Positions 27,317-40,279 of a stretch of 64,000 nucleotides of DNA are shown one piece after another (within the stretch, counting starts at the first letter, position 1; each line of letters starts with the position of its first letter). A program made the translations under genes and the position numbers. The notes beneath the pieces were generated by a model. It had not been told where the DNA came from. It was given only the letters and a program-made list of their open reading frames with translations, and did no database searches. The stretch is from Microcebus murinus (lineage: Eukaryota; Chordata; Mammalia; Primates; Cheirogaleidae), in contig NC_134111.1 in NCBI RefSeq assembly GCF_040939455.1, positions 58,484,501 to 58,548,500 on the forward strand. Direction: 5' to 3'.

Positions 27317-27325
27317 TATAGTGTT

Positions 27326-30300
27326 GTTTTATACAGAGGAATATTCAGGAGAAATTGGTAAATTAAGGAAATCACTTAAATGCTTTAGATAAACCAAAAC
27401 ACCTTCATCAGCAGTTCTCAATGTGTAGTTGCTCATGTTGTACAGGGTCAAAGCAATTTTTATAATACTAAAGATGTTATTTACCTTTTCCACCACATTG
27501 ACATTTGTACTGATAATGCAAAAGCAATAGTGGGTAAAACTCTTGGCGTCAGTATGCATCCAGGCAGTGGCACCAAGTTTTACTAATAATCGCTACACTC
27601 TTCACTACTTCAAACTCTGTTTTAAAAAAGCAAACCAGTTTCACTTAACTGTCCTTGATGAAGCAGTAACATTTTTAAAATTTCTACCCTTCAGGACATT
27701 TCTTGTTAATATAATAGATAATGACATGGGAAGCATGCGTAAAGCAATCCTGCTACAAACGGTAGTAGTAGTTCTCTCCAGGAGAGGCATTTATACCATT
27801 TGAGTTACAGATGAACTAGCTGTTTTTCATAGAACACCATTTTTTACTTGAAAGATCAACTGACTATGGTATTTAGGCATGAATATTTGGCAAATATTTT
27901 CTGGAAAATGAGCAAAGTGAGCCAGTCACTCAAGAAAAGCAACTGAGAGCATCAATGATAAAATACAAGGTTTCAAGTAAAATTAGAATTTTGTAAAACT
28001 TATAAAATTGCCACAATGAACTTGACAGCTTCCCGGTCTTAAAGAATTTTCTGATGAGACTGGTAGTGACATTACTATCTGACTTTTTAAAATATAATAT
28101 AATATGTCAACATTAAGAAGTTCTGTATAAATCAGTAAGCCAAATTTTCCAAATGCCCAATGCAGGATGTTATAAAATCATATGTAGATAAAATATTGAT
28201 TCAAACTCCAAGACACATCAGTACATTTTCAAATAACAGACTACAAAAAATGTTGATATATTTTCAGATTCCACATTATAGCCAGCCTTTAAGAAAAGCG
28301 TCCTTGACAAGTTTTTTTGTCAAAGGAAAATATCTACAATTATATGAAAACATTATTAAAAGCCTTCTCATTTTCCAATTATACACACGATTTTCCTTAT
28401 ATACTTCAACCGAATTTTCAATAAGGAAAACTGGATTTTCCTTACATACTCCAACCAAACAACATATTCACAACATACTGAATGCAGAAGCAATCTAATT
28501 TATCTATTAAAGCCAGACACTAAAGAGATTTGCAAAAATATAAAATAATGAGAAAAATGGCATTATTTTATTTTAGAAAATATTTTAATAAAAATTCTAT
28601 TTATGATAACATGCCTTAGACTCACTGTTTTTAATTAGTAAATATTTTAAATATCTGTTTGATTTCTAATACAATAAATATCAATGAGTATAACTTAAAT
28701 AAAATCTCTTTGTGATTTTCAATAATTTAAAAGTGTAACCCTCTTGGGACCCCTCTTTAGGTTCCCAAGACCAAAAACCTTGAGGATTCCTAGTATATAG
28801 TGTTCCTAAGACAGGCATAACCATAAGAAAATGCAGTGGAAAAATGGCATTATGAATCATACTTTTCATCACATTCTATCAAATAATTGTAACATTTTGT
28901 TATTAAATTATTACTTTTAAACTATCCATACAAGTCCCTATTACATCTGAAACATAATGAAATAAAAAGGCAACTCAGTATTTCAGATTCTATACCATGA
29001 CTTTGAGTTTTGTCATTTTCACTTTAGGAAGAGCACTAATGTGCTACTTTTGTTCAGATCATTTATTTCTTGAATTTACTATCTAATTATGGCCCTTTTA
29101 TATGTCCACTCTTATCTCAATCATTCAGGAGAAATATCTATATATGGGGCAGAGGGTCTTTGATAATGGCACCAATAGAAAATATAACCTTAATGGATTC
29201 ATCTTCATTTTAAGATCTAGCCATTTCTTTGGCATTATCAGTTCAGATATGCCTATCAGTTCATATATAAAGTTCACATATATCATACCAGATGATCTTT
29301 GTACACATCACTCATGAGCCTCAAAGCACGGGAATTGGTCCTCCTTTCTCTAGCTTCTCAGCAATTCACTGTGACAGTACCCTCGTCATTATCCTCATCT
29401 CTAATCTCTGTATCCCAACACTCGGCTCCATGCTTCAAACACAGGCTGGACTTCCAAAAAAAGTTACTGACTATATTTACTATCAATCAGATCATACCTT
29501 AAGAAGCTTTGCTCCTTCATTTCCCAGCAAATGGAAAGACTGGCGAATTGACTCCAGTCTTTTCAAATATTAACCGACTGTCAAAGCACATAGAGCCACA
29601 CTCTTTCAAGAAACCACCTTTGTTTCTCAGTCTGTTTGAATTCTTAAGGCCCATTAACTTACTTGGTTGACATTTAGTCACATATCAGAAGCTTCTAACT
29701 TACCAGAAGGTAAAGGCACAAAGCTCTTTGAAAACCTTGTGATAACTCATTATATATTTTTTCCATACTAATTAGTGACTTTAAAATGGTGGTGGGTGAG
29801 GAAGAGGGAGAGAAAAAATAAGAATGAGACCATAGTAGTTTACAATAAGCCCAAAAGTTTATCTGTTTTAACAAATGTGAACATCTACTACATTGCAGGC
29901 ACTTCTGTGGGAATATCAAAATGCTAAGATTAATATAACTGAACCTCCATGGGCAACTGTTTCTATAGGAACAAAGGATAAAAAGTTCTTAATATTTTGT
30001 GGCCTGAAACTTGCTGGACTATGGAAATAAGACTAGATCTAAGTCACGATGATGCCTTCTGTCTCCACGGCCTGAGGATAATGTCTGAGCATGGGTTTCC
30101 TTCTTAGGAAAGGTTCTTCTGTCTTACAGTTCAAAACAACTCACTGATTCTTTTTTCTTCTCAGGAGCTCAAGAGTGGTCTCGCCCACTTTGCTCTCAGC
30201 TCCACCATTACTGTCAACCAATGCAGCAGCTCTGCAGGTCAGCTCCCCACCACAGCCGGGGAGTCACAGTGAGACATCACACAACTCTCCGGATTACCCA

Positions 30301-33300
30301 AAGTGTCTTGGTATTTAGAGATACTAAAAGGCTCACTTCTATACCACTCCCATTCAGTTCTCCCCTCAAGACTCTCACCATTTGATCCAAGGCGACAAGA
30401 GAGTATTCTGAATAACCATTTAGAGTCTAGGGTACATGAACTCAGCACAGGTAGATCTGTGTTGTTGGAAGGGAGCAGAACAATTACCCAAGAGATTAAA
30501 GCAGTAGTCATTTTTACATGATGAAGACTAGACCAGAAAGAAGTTCATCTGAAGAGCCAAAGTCACTAGGAAAAGAATGCCACAATCCTGACCATCCAGG
30601 AAAAGTCTGGAAGAGATTCCTCTCATCAGTCTCCAGGACACCTGAACTTATCAGTCCCTTCCTGATGCCAGAGACACCACAACTGTGCTCAAAGGGGTCA
30701 TTGCAGGGTGGGGGTTGGCAGAGAGGAGAGGGAGAAATTATCAGGAGCTACATATACCAAACATCCAAAATTAAGGAGAAATTATCAGGAGCTACATATA
30801 CCAAACATCCAAAAGTGAACTTCAAGCAAATACATATAATGCAAGTTGTTCTCCAAAGTATTTATAAATCTTTATTTATTCATTTGATGAATATTTTTAG
30901 GCCTAGACTTACTGGAGACAAAGGCAAAATGATAAGCAATTTTAATATAGCTTATCGTGGTTTTATTTAAAGAATCCAACTTAATAACATTCAAGACAAA
31001 GTTCATGTTTATTTTTAATATGCTAGGCAAATGGGAGATAGAAGCCTTTATTTCATTTCCATCATTAAAAGCATACAGTTAACAGATATGTTTGGTTTTT
31101 GTTTTGTTTTTGGCATTGAAAAAACCTAGTTAAGGAAATCCAGTAAGAAGGGATTCAGTAAGAAAGAAAAATTGCAAGGAAGTTACCTATAAAATGTAGT
31201 CAAATTTCCTAACTCTCTAAATTATTTTCAGTTGGACTTAGATTTTTTTCCTTATGTTTTTGCCTAAGTCTTAATAAATTTTTACATCTTAATAAAAATA
31301 TGTCTTAATATACACACACACATTTCATAAATTATACTAGTCAGCTGATATAATTTAGGATCCTTAATCACAAAAAATATGATATCCTACCTGTGTATCT
31401 GAAGTAAAACAAAAGTTTAAAAGCCATTTTGGAGTAGAAATTAGAGGAAGTCAAATTTTTCTTGAAAAAGCCTTAAATTGGTTCAAGAATATCATACTAA
31501 AATAAGCTCCATGTTTTTAACTTGGCATTCTACGTATATGGTATTTACACAAGTAGGTTCCCAATTTAAAATAGTTTTAAAATAATAGTTTCTTCTCCAT
31601 GTCTCTCATCATAATTTTTACCACATAGTACTAAAAGAGGCCAAAATTAAAGGTGAAGGTAAGAAAATATTACCTGATAATGCGAAAATTTTAGAGAAAA
31701 CATACATTCAGGATCAAGTTATTTTATATATTTAGCTACACTAGGTAGCATGTAGTAATCAGTGTAAAATAGCTTATAGGATTACAGCAAGCCATCTTCT
31801 CTGTGCTGTAATACTACTGTCAGTTTTTTTTTAGAAAGATAAATTTGATATCAATACGATGTGACACAACTGCATCAAACCTTAATTTCACTCACAGTAA
31901 GAAGTCACAGGATTAAATAACACTGTGCAGTCTTTTAGAAAAGTTTATTGCTTCCAGATGGATTCAAGTTTCCTTTCAGCCCTGATTACATCTAATATGC
32001 ACAGGGTGCCAACATTATAAAGGACAGAGTCAAAAATATCATTTATATAGATAGCAAGGGGTGAGGTGGAGGAACTGTGGCTACTAAATAGGTTCTGCTA
32101 ATCAGGTCTTGACTATTTAAGAAATTATAATAAACATTTAATAAAAAAAACAAACACCATACTATGTAAATGTCTTAAATATGGCTGTTGCACATAAAAA
32201 CACAAATCTACAGTAAAGTGGCCATAAAATGACTCCTAGCTCAAGCTGCATGCTCTTTGCCCCCATGTTGGGTTGTGCCATGTGTCACACCACATGGGGC
32301 TTGCCACCAAGATGTCCACCTGTGCCTCTGTGGCAGAAAAGGCATTCATTTTTATCTCATTTAATAGGAGTGCTGTTGAATATAAGCCATTGCAATCAGA
32401 GATAAATAAAGACCTTCAAAAATATTGACTATTTAAAGGTATGTTTGCTAACTGTAAGGCTGCAAGCAAATTACCACTTGTATTTAAAAGAGCATTTTCT
32501 TATGCAACTGAAGTCTCATTCCCATAATAAATAAAAGCCTTTGCATGAACACCAAAAACAAAATTCTCTTCATAATGTGAATTAAAAAAATAAAATCACA
32601 TCTGCTCTATCTAGTCTTGGACAGAAAAACAATAAAAATTCAGTTTGAAGGATTTCAGTCAGTAGATCATGTGCCAATTTTTAAAAATATAGTAAAACTA
32701 TAATACTTCTATTTTTCTCATTTCCTAAAATTTGTAAATGTTCTCCTGGAAAAAAATCATACAAATTACAAAGTTGGTTGAATATAAATGTTAAACAATT
32801 ATGTATCCTTAAAATAGACAAGCAATTTAAATACAATTATGTTCCCAAAGCTCAAAAGAAGAAAAAAATGATTAATTTCTTGAAGTACACAAATTCTTAA
32901 AGGAGAGCCATTTAAGAAAGTGGTACTACAATAATGCCCACTCATGTCTAACTTTCTCTTGTGGATACTCAACCAAAACTAAAACAAATATCATTACAAT
33001 ATATTATTACTCATAGTTTCTTTAGAGAGAAATAAGTTCCTTTACGTAAGAAATATAAATTAATTTTAAAATTTCAGGTGATCTTTACAGAAGTTTTTCA
33101 CGATCTTTTATTTTCAATTAATTCTATAAGTGATACATAAAATGGATATGACTATTAAAAACTTTTAAGTAGATTAAAACAATGATAGTATCTTTGATCA
33201 ACAGTTTGAAAATGCTTAAAGACACAGGGCAATCAGAAAAGGATCAAATTACACTTAAATGAGATTTAAAGTTACATGCCAAATCAATAACAGATCAATA

Positions 33301-33675
33301 AAACAGAGTCCAACTGGTAAGGCTACTAGGCACTAAAATAGATAATGAGTTTGTGTCAGCAGATGACTCATCTATTAAGTATTTCTGATATTGCTAATAC
33401 TAAGTGTTTGAGTTAACTTGATAATCAAATTGTACTTTGTTTCCAATAATGGTTAACTGTTCTTAAAGTGGCCACTGTCTTCTAAATACCACATATTTGA
33501 GTCAAAAATGATTTGTGCGTCATTCCTTCTTTCAACAATTGTTAACTGGGCACTTTCCGCATGCCAGACTTGTTCTACAGAGAGAAGCCTTTTAGATTGT
33601 GATCTACTCTGACTACTCAATAAATAATGGTTGAACAAAGATTGGAAAAAAAATATATGGGAGCAAGCCATGTAG
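27326..33675. other. Long repeat-poor intronic interval
   Basis: About 6.3 kb in which I recognise no SINE, LINE, LTR or DNA transposon, only a 44-bp tandem duplication and AT-rich unique sequence. The open frames at 28160-28498 (+), 29292-29573 (+) and 30518-30970 (+) match no family I know. Old diverged repeats may have escaped detection by eye. Confidence 0.4.
30731..30818 (+). repeat. Tandem duplication, 44-bp period
   Basis: Two adjacent copies start GGAGAAATTATCAGGAGCTA at 30731 and at 30775 and are identical over at least 40 bp, diverging only at the junction ends. The near-perfect identity indicates a recent local duplication. It falls in the plus open frame 30518-30970 and causes the repeated KLSGATYTKHPK segment in that translation. 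Confidence 0.93.
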
Positions 33676-33679
33676 GTAC

Positions 33680-33960
33680 AGGTCCAGAATCTCTCATCTG
33701 CAATTCCAAAATCCCCAAAGCTCTGAAAACTATAAGTTTTTTCTTAAATCATTTGGCAACAAAACCTGAGCTGGCCTCATTCTTCAGCCAAACTGGGCCT
33801 GAACTGACAAGGAGGTTTTTAAGTCTTTACTTAACTCTTACCATGAGTATTCTTAATGTTCCATTCAAAAATATTAATGTTCAATTATGAGATGCTACTA
33901 CAGGCCAATTGTGGGTGTTATATCATATATACCCCATGTTAGCTCAGTGCAGTGTGTAAT
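33680..33960. repeat. Possible Tigger-type DNA transposon fragment
   Basis: CCAGAATCTCTCATCTGCAAT followed by TCCAAAATCCCCAAAGCTCTG resembles the alternating CCAAAATCC terminal region of Tigger7/MER44-like elements. Only one end is seen and the match is weak. Confidence 0.3.
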
Positions 33961-34685
33961 ACCAAGATGGTGGCAGTGATGCTAGTCAATCTAGGATATA
34001 TTTCAAACGTAGAGGAAACAGGATTTGTTCATGGATTGGATCTGGAGTGAGAGAGAAAGAGTGGAATCTAAAAGGTCTCTAAGTGTTTGTGACTTGGAAA
34101 ATCAGAAGACTGAAGTCTCCACTGACTGAGATGAGAAATTACATAGGAGGTGCATATTTGGAGGGTTCAGGGGGGATTTTGGAGGTTGTTGTGAAACATA
34201 AGTTTGAGAAGTTTATTAGACTTCTAAGTTAATATTTAAGTAGGCATTCAGATTTATAAATCTGGAATTCAGAGGGGAGGTCTGATCTAGAGATACGAAT
34301 TTGAAAGTCAGCAGCATGTTGACAGCATTTAGACACTTAATGTCAGAGACTAGAGGACATCCAACAAGAGAGAGAATAGAAACAGACAACAAGAGGTCAG
34401 AGGACAGGCTCAGAAAAATGAGAATGGCCAATATCGGAGACCAGGAAGGAAAAGCTCAGTGGGGTAGGGGAAGAACCAAAAGAACAACATCCTAGGAAAT
34501 AAGTGAAGAAAGTTGTATGAAGGAGAACAGTATGATTACCTGTCAAACAGGTCAAGCTCACTGACCTTGACAAGTGAGTTGTGGAGAGATGGGAGTCAAA
34601 AGCCTGATCACAGAAGATTCAAGAAAGAATAGGAAACAAAGTGCATGTATACTAAGTTTAGCTAGACAGTTGGAGGTGGGGCAGG
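33961..34685. other. Unassigned purine-rich intronic DNA
   Basis: GA-rich on the plus strand around 34270-34500. The opposing open frames 34216-34431 (-) and 34301-34495 (+) are overlapping chance frames. Confidence 0.4.
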
Positions 34686-34689
34686 AAAA

Positions 34690-34830
34690 GAAATGAGCCC
34701 AAGTGCTCTACGAAGATATCTCAATTTTTATAATAGTTCTATGAGGTAGAAATTATCTCACTTCACAAATAAGGATATAGAAATTAGGATAAAGGTTGTA
34801 CTAATGATTTTAACAAGAACAATTCCAAGT
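34690..34830 (-). repeat. MIR SINE fragment, antisense
   Basis: AATAGTTCTATGAGGTAGAAA followed by CACTTCACAAATAAGGATATA corresponds to the antisense MIR core. Short and diverged. Confidence 0.5.
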
Positions 34831-34944
34831 ATATCTCATTATCAAAGTTTATCCTAATATACTACCACACGCTATCAATTTAGTATATAAACAAATACTT
34901 AGAAAATAATATAGTGTTCCCAGAAAGGATATTGCAGGGGTTGG

Positions 34945-35160
34945 AAGGCTTTAGATTTAGTCCCTCACTCTGTCACCAATCCTGAGGAAAATGCTCTAAC
35001 TTTTGAGTCTGATAGCCCATTCCCCTAAAATAAGGGGATTAGAATGGACTCATTCATTCAACAAATATTTGTTGAGTCACTATTTGCTGGACACTGTTCT
35101 GATGGTTAGAGAAACAGTAATGAACAAAACAGAAATGTGCCCTCTCGTAAAAAAAACTGA
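34945..35160 (-). repeat. L2 LINE 3' end, antisense, next to a weak MIR
   Basis: TTCATTCAACAAATATTTGTT, then TATTTGCTGGACACTGTTCTG, then AGTAATGAACAAAACAGAAAT is the antisense L2 3' end (35045-35160). The preceding bases (CACTCTGTCACCAATCCTGAG, then AAATAAGGGGATTAGAATGG) look like a decayed MIR in sense orientation. Confidence 0.65.
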
Positions 35161-35231
35161 CAAATATTCAATTTAATCTAAAGGGTTTTTTTGTTTTTGT
35201 TTTTAAGTTCTAAAATGCTATAATAACGATT

Positions 35232-35519
35232 ATTTTTATTTTTGGAGATAAGGTCTTGCTCTGTTGCCCAGGCAGGAGAGCAGTGGCACAATCACAGCTC
35301 ACTGAAACCTTGAACTCCTGGGCTCAAACTATTCTGCTGCCTCAGCTTCCTAAGTAGTTAGGGCTACAGGCATGTGCTCCATGACTGCCTAATTTTTTTT
35401 TTCATAGACATTAGGTCTCACTATGTTGCCCATGCTGGTCTCGAACCCTTGGCCTCATGTGATCCCCTCCCTCACCCTCCCAAAGTGAGATTACGAGCTT
35501 GACACACTGTATCTGGCCT
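35232..35519 (-). repeat. AluJ-like Alu, antisense
   Basis: GAGATAAGGTCTTGCTCTGTT, then CACAATCACAGCTCACTGAAA, then CACTATGTTGCCCATGCTGG, ending CTGTATCTGGCC. Dimeric but strongly diverged and lacking the lemur-specific linker. Confidence 0.9.
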
Positions 35520-35594
35520 CTAAAATGCTATAATTCTTTATAACAGACAAAACTCTGTTCTATGTAGTGCAAAGAGGTTTAGATTCATTATGTC

Positions 35595-35790
35595 ACTGAC
35601 TGCTCACTACACCATAAACTGGGGACTATTACTATGTCCCATTTTACAGACTGGAGGGAGGGGCAGAGAAGCTTACAGCTTAAATAGCTTGCCCCACAGT
35701 CTCACAGGGAATGGCAAAGCCCAAATTCTAATGGATAGCTTTGTCTCCAGAAACCAATGTTTCAACCACTCTCAAGAGTATAGTAACATA
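35595..35790 (-). repeat. MIR SINE, antisense
   Basis: GGGGACTATTACTATGTCCCA, then TTTTACAGACTGGAGGGAGGG, then ACAGTCTCACAGGGAATGGCA, then AAAGCCCAAATTCTAATGG is the antisense MIR core and flank. The plus open frame 35590-35802 is this element. Confidence 0.75.
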
Positions 35791-36700
35791 CTATTACAAT
35801 AGCTCATTTTACCAGTGTTCACTTCTCTCCTGTTATTTTACTTTTCTTGATGGATCTCTAAATGTTCCAAATGGGAAACATTGCAGAGTAAGACAGACAA
35901 GAGAAGAACAATGAAAGAAACTGCAGTAGGAATGAATAGCAATATAAAGAAAAAAAACAAGGAAAAAAAATCAATGTAGTGGAGTAACATGAACAAAAGA
36001 GAGATCTGAGAAGGCACAGAGGGAAAGAGAATAGCCCCCAAGATGGTGGCGTGGTCAGTGACCCACGAGGTGCCACATGCCCACCGTACAGTACAGGTGA
36101 CAGGCCTGGTCAACTGCAGTTCCCCAGGGTTGCTCTATCAGAGGGGCCTTGCTTCTGCCGTTCTCTCCAAAATGCCCCAAACGTTATCCATTTAACAACC
36201 CTACTGAGAAGCAAAACTTCTAATGAGCCTAACAAAGTAAATATGCTCCTAAATGATTCAGCAAGGAGATCTAGGTACTTTCTCATGTATTTTGGTATTG
36301 AAAAGGAAAGTAGTTTTTGAGAGGGTTATGGTGAAAGGGATGAAATCCTTACAGAAATGAGAGGAGGAGAAAGGACACAGAGGTGAGTCGCCTGCCCTTA
36401 CTAGCACCGCAGTCACCCTCTGGTATTCAGGAGCCACCCAGGGTCTGGCTCTTCCCTTTGCCTCAGGGATCTCTAGCCAGCACCAGGCACACATGGACCC
36501 TCACTTGCTGGGAACCAGTTTATCTTCCCTAGCTCTCAACAGAATGGTGATGACAGTAACTGCATTTTTCACTTTGAAGAATTATTCTCATAATAATTAT
36601 TCTCATAGTATTTCACATAGTATTCTGAAGATCTGGAGATCATATTGCTTTGTAAATTGTAGACACAAGAAATGTATGTTCCATCAATAATCAGTTTAGT
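35791..36700. other. Unassigned intronic DNA, locally GC-richer
   Basis: The 36030-36500 part is GC-richer than its surroundings and includes CAAGATGGTGGCGTGG at 36039, which resembles a YY1-type CAAGATGGCGGC motif. Opposing open frames (36051-36320 +, 36258-36494 -) are not recognisable proteins. Confidence 0.35.
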
Positions 36701-36704
36701 TTCA

Positions 36705-36810
36705 AAATTTAAGTGTCTACTATGTACTAGATCATTATTTTTTATCCTAAATATTGGGATTTAAGGATGATTGGATATGGTTCTGTCCCTGTAGCAGGTC
36801 AGTATATTTG
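36705..36810 (-). repeat. L2 relic, antisense
   Basis: AAGTGTCTACTATGTACTAGA, then AATATTGGGATTTAAGGATG and GGTTCTGTCCCTG match the antisense L2 3' end in order. Diverged. Confidence 0.5.
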
Positions 36811-39405
36811 GGAACAGAAGCAGGGCAGGGAGCTAACCATCATGTGGAACTTCACCAAATTCTTACTTCCAAATTACTGCCTTACAAAAGGGGCATCAAG
36901 CTAAGGGCCTCCCTAAAGCAGACTAGGAAATTCCCCTTGTAAAAATGTTCCACCAAGCAAGTTATGGAATAGGTTAGGAGGAGGAAAATAGGAATTGAAA
37001 GACAGACAATAATGAGAAGATACATTTGAAATACGAGGAAGAGGAAACAATTACCAGAAGTTGACTCCTGTGCTACTGCCACTCCCACTGTTCCTACTTA
37101 GACACCTATCTCAGATATTTTTGGGAAGTGTATCAAATTCAGTTTGTATTCATCCAAAAAGGGTTTATGTGCCCTACTCACAGTGCAAAGTTCTTTATCA
37201 ATTCCATTCCAGGATGAGATGGCTATTTTTTTTTTTTTCTTACACAAAAACTAATGATCATGTGGTATGGAACAGAAATTTGATCACAATCACCTAGTTT
37301 AATAGAGTGGTTTTTCTTTGGATCCCGGATTTTCTTGTGGAAATACACAGAGTGTGCTGAGAAGGAAAATGATCTCACTCTCTGACTGGAAGGGACACTC
37401 ATACATCCCTGATATGGGTATAAAACATGCTGTGGCAGCTCACCAGCTCCAAAGCATGCCACTCTTTATTCACCATTGCAGTTTCTCAGCAATGTGAAAA
37501 ACTACGCCATAGGAACAGTTTACAGGTGAAAGACTTGAATGTGAAACTAGGTGATGGCATATCCGTAAGATCATCATCAACAACAAAAAAATACATGCTG
37601 ATTATCTAAGATATTCTGAAACTGTCATGTATAATATTTTGTATATTCTTAAGATATGTCTTGTCCTGAAAGTTTCATCTGTATTCCAAATCTTTTTGTG
37701 AAAAACCAACTACTCTACATTTAGATGACCTTGGTGCTAACCAGCTATTTTGACCATGACCACTGAAAAAGTCTTAAATTTAAGATTCCAAAACACCATC
37801 AACTTCAGAAATGTTTGTAAGAGCCTTTACAATTCTGTAGCTACCTATTTAAGAAATGGTTTACACAGTGGTTCTCAAATTGACCTCCAGATAATTCTTC
37901 TATGGCATAGACCTAAGTAGCTCTACTTTGATTTTTCTATTCAGAGAGGAGAGAAAGGGTGTTTATGATGGCATTAAAATGAAAAGATCAAAAATTACAC
38001 AAACCACTACTTTAGTACAGTCATTGGTACAAATAACTGGATTTGTTTCAGAGTGTTACTGGGATGCTTAAATATCAGAGATTGGTTCATTTGTTTAAAA
38101 TGCTCTATTTTCAGTGGGCATAATTAAGAAAACGATCACAGAATCTACAGGTGATATGGTCAAAAGCCTTAATATCAATATATATTAGGATTTGGAATCC
38201 TGGAAACTTCTTCCAAAATGCTGTTGAAAAAACTTCCAAAAAATGAAATTGAGAGTTTTTTTTTTCTTTTTTGGCTCTTTAAAGGCATAAATGAACTAAA
38301 GTTTATACAAGTTAGTTTTCCTTTTAATATACATATTTTATAATTATATTTCTCCAATACGTGCATGCAGTTACCACCCCAAGATTATTATGATCTAGCC
38401 CAAGTAATTACTGCTGAGATCAGCAAGTTAATGCCCTTTGTTTGCCAAATTTTTGTTTTCCCAAGAACAAATTCCACTCAATAAAGATATGTTTCCAGGA
38501 TACATATGATTATGCTGGGTATAACATCTGTTGCTTTGCATTTTCAGAGCCTTCCCGAACCAAGATAAGGACACACTTTCATGTCTCGTGTCTACTTTAG
38601 AGGGAAAGGCTGTAGCAAAAGCGCAAATACCTAGAAGATTAAAAAAAAAAAAAGAGTCCTCAAAAGTAGAAGCTAATTCTAATTTAACTATTTTCAAATG
38701 GAATTAACTCATTTTAGTCCTTATTTAGATCATTTTTTGGCATTTTCAGTAACATGACTCTGTGACCTGAAAATTATCTTTCTAATGATTTCATATAAGA
38801 ATCTTATTGAATTTTTTTATTTCAGTTCTCTTTCTGAAGTAGATCCCCTAAAAAAAGTGATCATTTATGATCAAAGAGAGCAGAGAAATTAATATTAGCA
38901 GCCTCTTTTCTGTATTTTACCCTTGTAAATCCAGCACAATGAATTTAGATCAGCTAGGACAATGTTGCACTTTTAAGTGGAGGTCAGTATTCTGATTGCA
39001 TTTAAAAAGTAAATTGCTCAGACTGAATAAAGCAGAGCTATAACAACTTAAGTCACTTTCTGCATGGCCTTTTAAGGTTGCCCCCAAAAACCTGATAGTC
39101 CTAAGAACTTCCCAATATCCAATGCATTTATTGGCAAGATTTACCAAGGAGGCACGGAGATAAGTGAACACTGATTTCAGTGCAAAAAATATAAATGAAC
39201 ATTTAATAAACAGCAGGGATCAAACAGTGCCCTCTCCCCAAACATTAATAACCTAGACCTCAAAAAATGCAGTTTGAGTTACTCATACTTCCCAGAAAAC
39301 TTGAGGACAGCAAACTTACCACAAAGTTAGTGATATTCAGATGTATTTTACTACATGCTACTGCTGCCCTTTCTCCTGTCTGTAGAGCTAGAAGGTTGTT
39401 GTGTT
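36811..39405. other. Unassigned intronic DNA
   Basis: No clear repeat family. CAGTGGTTCTCAAATTG at about 37868 matches a hAT-Charlie terminus, but no partner end was found. Open frames in this interval (for example 37061-37297 and 38428-38697) overlap opposing frames and T/A runs and are not supported as genes. Confidence 0.4.
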
Positions 39406-39413
39406 GCATTTAT

Positions 39414-39622
39414 CGGGGGGTCCTCAAACTGTGGCCCGCCGAGGACATTTGTCTGGCCCACCGGGTGTTTTTGCCGTGACGCCACTGCCTGTCCTGCTTA
39501 GCAGCGACTTGTCCTGGGCCCACAGTGCGCATGTGTGGAATGTGCGCCGCACTCTCCAACGGCCTCCAAGGGTCTCAGGGACAGTGAACTGGCCCCCTGT
39601 TTAAAAACTTTGAGGACCCCTG
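39414..39622 (+). mobile_element. Non-autonomous hAT transposon (209 bp), copy 2
   Basis: Same element as at 4915-5132 and in the same orientation: left end GGGGGTCCTCAAACTGTGGCC, interior GCCTGTCCTGCTTAGCAGC, right end ACTTTGAGGACCCCTG. Relative to copy 1 it lacks about 18 bp near the left end, has a 4-bp gain in the GCCGTGACGCC region, and otherwise differs mostly at CpG/TpG positions. Target duplication is not convincing (GCATTTAT versus GATTAGAT). Plus open frames at 39267-39604 run through it by chance. Confidence 0.85.
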
Positions 39623-39899
39623 GATTAGATTGACCAAGTTCCACAGAGATTTAGAGTTGAAAAAATCTAGTTTAAAATGTCAAAAATGACCCATCTTTCT
39701 AAGCCATTTCACTCTCCTAACAATTCTTATTTCTTAGTGTTTTATATCATTTTTAAGTAACCATACATTAATCATTGTATTAAAAAATCAAAACAAAAAA
39801 GCCTCCCCTAACTGTTAACATGAATTTGCGGGGAGGAGTACAATACACTTTCAAGGTTGGGGAAAAATGTAGCTAAAGGAGTACTATAGCAAATTTATC

Positions 39900-40279
39900 T
39901 GTTATGGACTGAACTGTGTCCGCTTCAAATTTATATGTTGAAGACCTAACCCAGTGTGACTGTATTTGGAGATAGGGTCTTTAAGAGGGTAAGTCAAGTA
40001 GGATCCTAATCTGATAGGACTGGTGTTCTTCGTGTTCTTATAAGAAAAAGAGACACTAGAGATCTGTTTCAGTACAGCCAGGGAGCAAAGGCCATGTGAG
40101 GACACAGCATGAAGACGGCCATCTGCAAGCCAGGAAGAGAGTTCTCACCAGGAACCAACCCTGATGGCAGCTTGATCTTGGACTTCTAGCCTCCACAACT
40201 GTGAGAAAATAAATTTCTGCTGTTTAAGCCATCAGTTGGTGGCATTTTGTTATGGCAGCCCTAGCAGACTAATACACCA
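39900..40279 (+). repeat. MaLR-type (MST/MLT1) solo LTR
   Basis: Starts TGTTATGGACTGAACTGTGTC and contains TATATGTTGAAGACCTAACCC, GGCCATGTGAGGACACAGCAT, CTTGGACTTCTAGCCTCCACA and a GTGAGAAAATAAATTTCTG polyadenylation region, ending near ...CAGACTAATACACCA. This order is that of ERVL-MaLR LTRs. At about 380 bp it is close to full length; no internal retroviral coding sequence and no partner LTR are seen. The minus open frame 39902-40105 is incidental. Confidence 0.9.

Noticed and set aside
30518..30970. 150-codon plus-strand open frame, the longest in the window
   Set aside because: It contains the 44-bp tandem duplication, resembles no family, and has no promoter or splice context. Length alone is compatible with chance in 64 kb.
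37868..37990. Possible MER5/Charlie element starting CAGTGGTTCTCAAATTG
   Set aside because: Only one terminus fits and neither the interior nor the other end matches, so a chance match cannot be excluded.
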